From NCBI GenBank assembly GCA_030522415.1, contig CM060109.1, positions 2,781,641 through 2,845,640 on the forward strand: a DNA stretch of 64,000 nucleotides, in the 5' to 3' direction. The position numbers and the translations under genes are program-made. The first letter of the stretch is position 1, and every line of letters starts with the position of its first letter. Under the pieces are notes generated by a model, which was given only the letters and a program-made list of their open reading frames with translations, searched no databases and had not been told where the DNA came from. Positions 57,013 through 64,000 of the stretch are shown one piece after another. This stretch comes from Channallabes apus (taxonomy: Eukaryota > Chordata > Actinopteri > Siluriformes > Clariidae).

Positions 57013-57021
57013 ACACACACA
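56955..57021. repeat. (CA)n microsatellite
   Basis: CA array, 100 bp downstream of a TG array, so the two can pair as a long inverted repeat. Confidence 0.97.
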
Positions 57022-58070
57022 CTCATTTATGATGTTGTACACCAAAATAATAATTTGCCCAAGGATGATGTAATTTTTTCCAGGAAATCATTTGTTGTTT
57101 CATTGACACAAAGTGGCGTAAAACATAACAACTTGTAACTTTTGACCACTTTTATTTCCTTTCATTTGAATTGTAAGTTAACCACTTTTATTTAAAGTTT
57201 TGTTTATAGTGTGAAGCTGCTGGTAAACAGGTTTACATATAATTATTTTATAGTTTTGGTGTCAACATTGTAAAAGTAAAATAGAAACCTTTAAAGAAAA
57301 AATTTAAATGCCTAAAACACTAGCACGCTAGAACACTACATACAAAATTATACAATAGTTAGTCCTGACCGAGTAATCTGATTGAACAAGAGTGCTGATA
57401 ACAGACAGTAACAGCACTGTGAGGTGTAACTATGTATGAGTGGGCGTGTCCCAGGTGTTGTCCAGTGGTTACTGACACTAACTGTGTGTCTCAGCGTGGG
57501 TGAGAGTAGGTCTGTACGGTCCGCAGTACTGAGGAGAGAGCAGCTGTCTGACAAAACCTACATTCACACCCAGACACAGAAGCACTTTCAGTAAGAACAC
57601 ACATCTGATAACGTTATGTAACGTCTTAAACAACACGCCGTCTCTGCACTAATCACTTCTAAGTCGTTCTGAATCGCCTCGGAACCGTCCGTGTCCTTCT
57701 GTTCACGGCTAACGAAGGCTGAATCCCAAATCCCTCTCTAGGCCCTGATCAAGGGCACTACTTGGAGTGTGGAGTGGGATTGTACACCCTACATAGTGCC
57801 CTACTTATCCATTTAACACAATTAGGGATTGGACCCCTGGAAGCTAACTGAGCTGATATTCTAAAGTGTAATAAGTGTAAATATAAAGTAAATCTGGTGA
57901 GTTTCTCAGGACTGTCCATCACCTCCATGGTTTATTCTCCTCACCTTCTGACTACAGAGTACCGCTAGGAGTTTAACATCACCTCCTGTTTATTACACTA
58001 ACAGGTTAACTGTCGGTCTCCAGCTCCACCAGGCGCGGTTAGTTAGTTCCTGTTTTTGTTTAACTGTTGT
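57022..58070. other. Intergenic; possible MITE at 57718-57845
   Basis: 57718-57845 starts CTGAATCCCAAATCCCT and ends AATTAGGGATTGGACC, weakly inverted, as in some fish MITEs. The rest is unrecognised. Confidence 0.3.
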
Positions 58071-58075
58071 ATAAG

Positions 58076-58168
58076 AGCAATATCACACTTTAGGTCATGA
58101 TGCTGTATCGGGCTGAGCCCTCGTGTCTACAGCCGCGCTGATATTTAGTAAAAAAGTGTGATATTGCT
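58076..58168. mobile_element. Short MITE-like hairpin
   Basis: Perfect 16-nt inverted repeat AGCAATATCACACTTT (58076-58091) / AAAGTGTGATATTGCT (58153-58168) around a 61-nt GC-richer centre. Confidence 0.55.
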
Positions 58169-58491
58169 TTTCATAGTATATACAGTAGAGTATTTTAACC
58201 CCAGGGATTTTGGGTTTTCATGAGCTGTATGCCACAATCATCAATATTAAAACAATTAAAGGCTTGAACTACTTCAGTTGTGTGTAATGAATCTAAAATA
58301 TATGAAAGTCTAATGTTTATCAGTACATTACAGAAAATAATGAACTTTATCACAATATGCTAATTTTTGGAGAAGGACCTGTCATTTCTCTTTTGTTATT
58401 TTATATGGACATGGAACTTCATTTAAAAATAAACTCTAAAATGTATCTAATTAAAATGGGTGATAATTTAAAATAAAAAGACTAGATAATA

Positions 58492-58608
58492 CCCTGTCCA
58501 GGGTGTACCCCGCCTAGTGCCCGAAGTCTCCTGGGATAGGCTCCAGGTCCCCCGCGACCCTGAACACAGGATTAAGCGGTATAGAAAATGAATGAATGAA
58601 TGAATGAA
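58492..58608 (+). mobile_element. 5'-truncated V-SINE with target duplication
   Basis: 117 bp of V-SINE 3' domain (CCAGGGTGTACCCCGCC to GGATTAAGCGGTATAG) ending in (AATG)n. It is flanked by a 13-bp duplication AGACTAGATAATA (58479-58491 and 58609-58621). A classical truncated retroinsertion. Confidence 0.93.
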
Positions 58609-58621
58609 AGACTAGATAATA

Positions 58622-59044
58622 TAAAACTGATTTATTCGGCGTTAATGAAATTATAGTATTTATTTAATTAACGTTGTACTTTTAGTTTGTTGTTTGGATT
58701 ATTTAAAAAAAAATCTAAATGTTCCTTATCTTATTTATTTACTGCAACAAAAAAAAGGATGAAATGTTGATTAATATAATTATTAATTATTAGAACAATA
58801 TATGATGAATTGTTTTTATATAGTTACTGTTTTGCTTTAGTGTAAAATGTATTGGTATTATTCTAATGTAATAGGATCCGGTGTAATTAGACTTTCCTGT
58901 TAGTCCTGCAGTTTTATTTTAAACATGCTTGTGTTTGATCTAAATGTGTCTTTTTTTCCCTTTGACGTGCCCTTGAGGGTGACTGTAGTTCTTACCTGCC
59001 TTTGCTTTTGTGAAGGGTTTTGCACATTTTGCACACACCCTGGT
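58622..59044. other. Intergenic, AT-rich
   Basis: No repeat or exon recognised. Confidence 0.4.
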
Positions 59045-59173
59045 TGTCAGCTCGGATTGTGGAATGTGTCACAGGTGCGATCCGAAAGCGATCCGTGCGT
59101 GACTTCCATCGTAGATGATCACAGATGGAGCTGCCTGAAGGAAGGTCCTGATGCAGAGGAGTTTGATGAGGTG
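59045..59173 (+). other. Candidate host exon (unidentified)
   Basis: An open segment with exon-like codon choice, Cys- and Asp/Glu-bearing. It ends GATGAGGTG at a strong donor GTAAGAG (59174). Possible acceptors precede it at GGTTGTCAG (59050) or ATGTGTCACAG (59073). I do not recognise the protein and found no partner exon. Confidence 0.25.
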
Positions 59174-59610
59174 GTAAGAGCGCTTGTGCTAAATCAGAGT
59201 TGTTCCCCTCCGCCCCCTCTGCTCTCTCTCCGCCCGCTTTCTCTTTGATTAACGAGCACACAGGAAAATTAGAGGGTGCGTGTGAGAGTGTCATTGTACT
59301 TACACACGCCTCCATCGACCTCTCGCTAACTCGGGCATCTCTTATTATTGCCACCCACGTGTACCGGGCCTGTCAGCTTTATCACAGAGAACAATTGTCT
59401 GAATAATTACAGTAACAGTACTGTACAGTCCTGTACCCTGATTGATCAGAAGGTATTGATTAATTTTCTATAACAGCAGCTCTGACAGTACTGCAGGTCT
59501 ATGTTAACATGTCTTGCTGTGATACATTATTATTTCCATGGTAACAGCTCATTCAAAGGGACGTGTGCAGCAAATCCTGAAAACAAATGGATTAAATGGA
59601 AGGAGTCTCC
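59174..59610. other. Intergenic or intronic, nothing recognised
   Basis: Follows the donor-like site at 59174. No other signal. Confidence 0.35.
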
Positions 59611-59614
59611 AGTG

Positions 59615-59928
59615 CCTGCGGTGTAGTGGTTAGCACTGTCGCCTTGCACCTCCAGGGTCCGGGTTCGATTCCCGTCTCTGTGTGCATGGAGTTTGCATGT
59701 TCTCCCCGTGCTTGGTTGGTTCCCTTCGGGTATTCCGGTTTCCTCCCACAGTCCAAAGATATGCATGTTAGGCTAATTGGCGTTCACAAATTGGCCATAG
59801 TGTGTGAGTGAGTGTATGTGTGTGTGCCCTGCGATGGATTGGCACCCTGTCCGGGTTGTACCCCGCCTCATGCCCTAAGTCTCCTGGGATAGGCTTATAT
59901 ACAGGATAAAGCAGTTTAGAAGATGAGG
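59615..59928 (+). mobile_element. V-SINE, full-length type
   Basis: A-box-like GCGGTGTAGTGGTTAGCAC, B box GGGTTCGATTCCC, V core GGTTTCCTCCCACAGTCC, 3' domain TGCGATGGATTGGCACCC, and an end ATACAGGATAAAGCAGTTTA with no clear tail repeat. Confidence 0.88.
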
Positions 59929-59931
59929 TTT

Positions 59932-60172
59932 TTCCCCAATTTTCCTAATTTAATCATCTCCAATTCCCACCCGTCACTAGGGGGCTCCCACATTAAAGCT
60001 ACTAATATCAGTCAGGGAGGGCCAAAGACAATCTCCCACTCCTCTGAGAGAGCTCGTCCAATCAGTTCTCTCTAGGCCCCCAGCTGTGGGAGGCTTCAGC
60101 ATCATCCGGAGATCGAACTAGTGATCTCTGAACTTTACCACTGCTCCTCGCGGGGGCTACTCTCAGCGTATT
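59932..60172 (-). mobile_element. tRNA-derived SINE, second family
   Basis: The minus strand starts AGTAGCCCCCGCGAGGAGCA, with GTGGTAAAG and the B-box-like AGTTCGATCTCC, then a body with AGCCTCCCACAGCTG. It ends AAATTAGGAAAATTGGGG, the tail type of a common fish SINE. Confidence 0.65.
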
Positions 60173-60294
60173 CTAAACAACGACAAGTTCCTTTGTGAAT
60201 CTGGTTCTTCAGAAAGACTCTGGATCTTCTGAAATCACCTCCAGATCTAAACAAATAAATTTGTTTCTATCTTAAAATGTACATCCTGAATGTA

Positions 60295-60352
60295 TTTTTC
60301 TGTAAAGCTGCTTTGTGACAAAGAGCGCTAAGCAAATAAAACTGAGTTGAAT
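60295..60352 (+). mobile_element. L2 3' tail fragment
   Basis: TTCTGTAAAGCTGCTTTGTG, GAGCGCTAAGCAAATAAAAC, TGAGTTGAA: an isolated L2 3' end. Confidence 0.7.
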
Positions 60353-62235
60353 TTCACAGCTGCACTGCTGTCAGAGCTGCTCTCATGGAACATTAATCAA
60401 CACAATCTGACCAATCAGGATCCAGAACCTTCTCACACTCGGGTTATTAGTTGGCAGACTATGACTGTAGATCATGAGCTTGAAGTTCAGCCTCCGAATT
60501 TCAATTTCGGGTAGCGTTCTTGTTCTTGGAAGTAAACTTGCTGGATTTTAACCATGCCCTTGAGAAACTGGGGGTGGAGAGCAAGCAAGAGAGAGAGAGA
60601 TGGAGAGATGGAGTATGGAAGGAAAGGAGAGAGGGAGGGAAAGAGAGAGAGAGAGAGAGGAAAGGTAAGGCTTGTCTAAATGTAAATAAGTGTAGGATGG
60701 TCGTTCAGTGGTGTAATAGATAACGGTGTCAGGTGTGTAATTACTCACTGTCTCCTCCACACTGTTTTCATCAGCACCTTTAGGAAGTGCCAGGTTCAGA
60801 GCAGGCCGTGTTCGGAAACCTGCCTCCGTTTGACTCATGGCATCCGCTCGGTAAATTCCTCTGCTTTTCCACCACCTTGTTCTTTACATGTGCCTGCTCA
60901 CTGACAGCACGCCCTCTGGCACATTCCAGTGTGGAGTTTAAATCCGAAGGAGAGGAATGTGTTTTTATAATCCGACATGCCGACTGAGAGTTGGCAGAGT
61001 GTTCTAGTCTATTCACTGTCCTTGAACATTTCTCTCAGTCTCTCATAGCTCACAGTGTCATACATCAGCAGCACGCACACACTTCTTCCTGCTGCAGCTC
61101 CGACCTAAACTCCCGCTCGTCCTAACATCTCATTTAGCATCACAACAACAGCGTGGACCTGCTCATGCAGAGTCACATACAGGACAGGATGTCATAATTT
61201 CCAAACAGGAATAATAAAGGCTTACATTTAATCAACCGATAACGAGCATGATTATACTGATATAGATAGTTCTTCCTTGGATTGATCCTTATTCAATCCT
61301 GGACTCTGATTGGTCAGAATGTGTTGATTAACTTTCTATAACAGCAGTAGGTTTTTGTCTCTGTAGTAACAGATTTATATTTTTAAGGGGTGACATACGG
61401 AAGGAGTCTCCAGGGTCACTAACTTTAAATGGAGCTAAATAAAATGTATAATCATTAGCAAATTAGCAAACACTCTAAGGTGGTAACTGACCTCCACCTG
61501 GGATCACACCACCTTATGGTGGACTGCTTCTCTTCACTGAATGCACTGACTTGTTCCACCACAGTGGCTGTACCTTGTGCAATAATTCTACCCCTGGACC
61601 ACCAGTGCAATGTTTATAAAAACCTTCTTGATGCTTCAGGCTTGAACCTCGGTAACCCAGAACTTTTACAACTTGAGAGGAACCCAGACCTAGAGTACTG
61701 TGCACCCTGTTCTCTTAGAGATGGAGCCCAGAGCATAGCTGAATTATAAACCTGTCCAGTGTAGAGGTGTGGAAGAGTAAAGACACACAGTACACAGTGC
61801 TGGATGTTCAGTGTAAGGAGTTTGGGAATAAGAGTCCTGGGATGAGTAGCAGGATTACAGTGGGCAGAGAATTACAGAGTCCTGGTGAAATTGGATGCTG
61901 AGGCAAGGAAAACATTTCAGAGAGAGATCTAGCATAAAATCTGCCTGCTAGACACTCAGCGACTAATCTATATTTTATGCTTATAGAGTGTATTCCAGGA
62001 AGACTGGGAACAAGGTCCGAGTACAATCTACATGGAATAGACCATCTGAGAGCTAAATAACGAAGGTTTCTGGGGTTTTTGTCCAGTTCTGGTGATAACC
62101 TGGGCTACTTAGGACAAAGTTTTGACTATAACTCAGTGTTAACACCATATAGTTTAAAGTTAAAATTTTTACTCATGGTTGTTAAACAATTTCAGTGGAG
62201 CCCTAATTCTCTTCGTTCTGCAAAGAATTGGATTT
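60353..62235. other. Intergenic, nothing firm
   Basis: Contains GA-rich patches at 60588-60665. An 89-codon ORF at 61480-61749 shows no domain I recognise. Confidence 0.4.
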
Positions 62236-62238
62236 GCG

Positions 62239-62239
<1 letters not shown>

Positions 62240-62293
<54 letters not shown>
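62240..62293. repeat. (CA)n microsatellite
   Basis: CA array of about 26 units. Confidence 0.97.
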
Positions 62294-62294
<1 letters not shown>

Positions 62295-64000
62295 TTAAAT
62301 ATGTCACAATGTAATCGCTTCACAGTTATAAAAAAGTCCAAAGAGGGAAATTGGTTTTCCAAAGTTAATGTCTCATTAGACAGAAAGTGGTCAGCCTGGT
62401 CCAAATCCAATAACTGAAGCTTATGAAAACAATCAGAGAGTTCATTTATAGACTCGTAACGAACTAAGTGTTCTTCTTAATGGGTTTTATTAAAGGAAAA
62501 CGACTGAGGGATACTTTGTGCAGAAAGCTGTTAGTGCAAGACATGCTTGTTAAACGCACACGTCCGTTATAGGACGGGATAACGAGCCTACGTTACAGAA
62601 TCAGAAAATGGAGATCAGCTTTGGCTAAACTAACTGAAGAGCGTCGCTCCATTGTTTGCCTGGTTGTCATTAATTTGTGCTAATGTGGAAACTTATAGTT
62701 CCTTGGCCGTCCCTTTACTTTTGAATATTTTATTGCAAAAATGTGGTTCCACAAGTAGAACCCTACATTTTCAAGCCAAAATTTTTATTACATATAAGAA
62801 AACATGTTGGTTTCTACATAGAATCTATCAAAGAGCCAACTGATCAGTTCATTATGACTGGAGGTTCCAGTAAGATTCTACAACATAGTGTTTCTGTATC
62901 ACTAGCGCTTCCAACTACAAACCTTTCATGGTGCCAGTAAACTTTACGTATCCATCGTAACATCTTGCACCAAGTATGAAGGAGCTAGCTGTTAAACTCT
63001 TCCTGATTACAAAACGCTCGAGTTTTCTCTAGAGCAATATCAGGGGCCCATGGTTCATTACTGCATTTCTCATAGCAGGGTTCTTCAGTCGTCTCTGTCA
63101 AGGACCCTTAAAGATACTACAGCAAGAGTTTCTCCAATGGAAAAGCTTTCGAATAATGAAGGAGTCTTCAGTGTCAGAGCTTTGTAACAATGAGAGCTAA
63201 AGCTTTAATGTAAAGGCTTTTGAATGTTTAGCTGACAGGGGAATTCCCTTATCCATGGTCTTTTCAGATCCTTTTCAGAAAAAAATAGGAGGTAGCTGAA
63301 GGAAGAGCTGTTAATAGCTGCTGTAACGTAAATGAAGAACACCTCATCTCTCCGCTTGATCTCCAATGTCTCCTAGTGTAGGTTATTTGTGTTCTTCAGT
63401 GTTTGTTGAATCATATTGTTTTTCTGAGTATTGATTTGATATTGTTTTACTATGTTTATGTGATAAAAATGACAGAGAGAATGAGAGAGAGAGAGAGGAG
63501 TGTCTAGTTTGCATGTCGGTGCTAAAATCACCAAAATACCATGCACATTTGGTCCTCAACCTAATTAACGTTGCCTGGAGAGCCTCATCCAGCCATCTGA
63601 GGTCAGAGGGAAGACATGGGGTTAGGCTTTAATAAGAGTGCGTGGGGTAAAACAGTATTTAGCACCGATTACACAGAAAGCCAAAAACAAATTAATTGCG
63701 CTTTCAGAATTCAGCAGAATGACGTGAACTTCTGACTTGTTTTTGTCACAGCGTCACGCTAATGACTTCACCGATCCTTCCATGGCTTTTATGTGACTTT
63801 TTCGGTCATTTGACTGACTTACAGAGGCTTAATGATGGATTTCCAGCTCGTCAGACTCTCATGTCCTGCTTTACCTTCTCAATACCAACCAGTTGGATGG
63901 ACTTTGGTTCACACACATGATTTTTGGTAAAAGCATAGAGATTTGCATCATTATTTCCTTATATAATAATATTTCCGTAGGCAGTTTTGCTTCATGCTGT
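62294..64000. other. Intergenic, nothing recognised
   Basis: Short GA run at 63475-63498. No exon, RNA gene or element ends. Confidence 0.45.

Noticed and set aside
61480..61749. 89-residue ORF with fairly ordinary composition
   Set aside because: No domain, no splice context and no recognised family; length is within chance for this window.

Overview
This window looks like intergenic DNA from a ray-finned (teleost) fish. The evidence is long (CA)n/(TG)n arrays, V-SINE-type tRNA SINEs, L2- and Rex1/CR1-type LINEs, Tc1, hAT and piggyBac DNA transposons, a Tf1/sushi-type Ty3/Gypsy chromovirus, and long AT-rich stretches without codon structure. I could not fix the species. No host protein-coding gene can be called with confidence. 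Two short segments (a YY1-like motif plus splice donor near 31.57 kb, and an open exon-like segment near 59.1 kb) are possible host pieces.

Layout. 1-14 kb: intergenic DNA with microsatellites, three degenerate V-SINE copies, a fold-back element near 3 kb, degenerate minisatellites at 8.75-9.34 and 10.71-10.99 kb, and a 5S-rRNA-derived insertion at 12.2-12.36 kb. 14.43-15.06 kb is a long CT-rich array. 15.4-21.9 kb is one degenerate CATTAGTGTTT minisatellite split by a V-SINE (15512-15867, 12-bp duplication) and by a complete LTR retrotransposon (15954-21109). 22-26.6 kb holds microsatellites and Tc1/mariner relics. 26.6-31.27 kb is a decayed second chromovirus, joined at its 5' side to a broken DNA element and split by a hAT element that itself carries a second copy of that DNA element. 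32.27-32.94 kb has two SINEs. 34.1-35.1 kb has two hAT transposase fragments. 36.8-50 kb is a LINE cluster in which an L2 element is split by a piggyBac element that is itself split by a Tc1 element. 50.1-50.8 kb is a possible solo LTR. 52.75-56.45 kb is a hAT element containing a 3.2-kb palindrome with a Tc1 element at its exact centre. 56.5-64 kb is mostly plain intergenic DNA with SINE pieces and microsatellites.

The most informative object is the 5.16-kb LTR retrotransposon. Its two 382-bp LTRs are identical on direct reading, it has a 5-bp target duplication, and gag and pol are both open. An 11-nt stretch at the expected transcript start is exactly complementary to the primer site just inside the 5' LTR, which is the Tf1/sushi self-priming arrangement. 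The gag/pol overlap carries a GGGAAAC slippery heptamer, a 7-nt spacer and an H-type pseudoknot. All parts needed for a recent, possibly still mobile, self-primed and frameshifting chromovirus are visible. The nested insertions can be checked internally: removing the piggyBac unit from L2, or the hAT unit from the old chromovirus, each with one target copy, restores one continuous reading frame.
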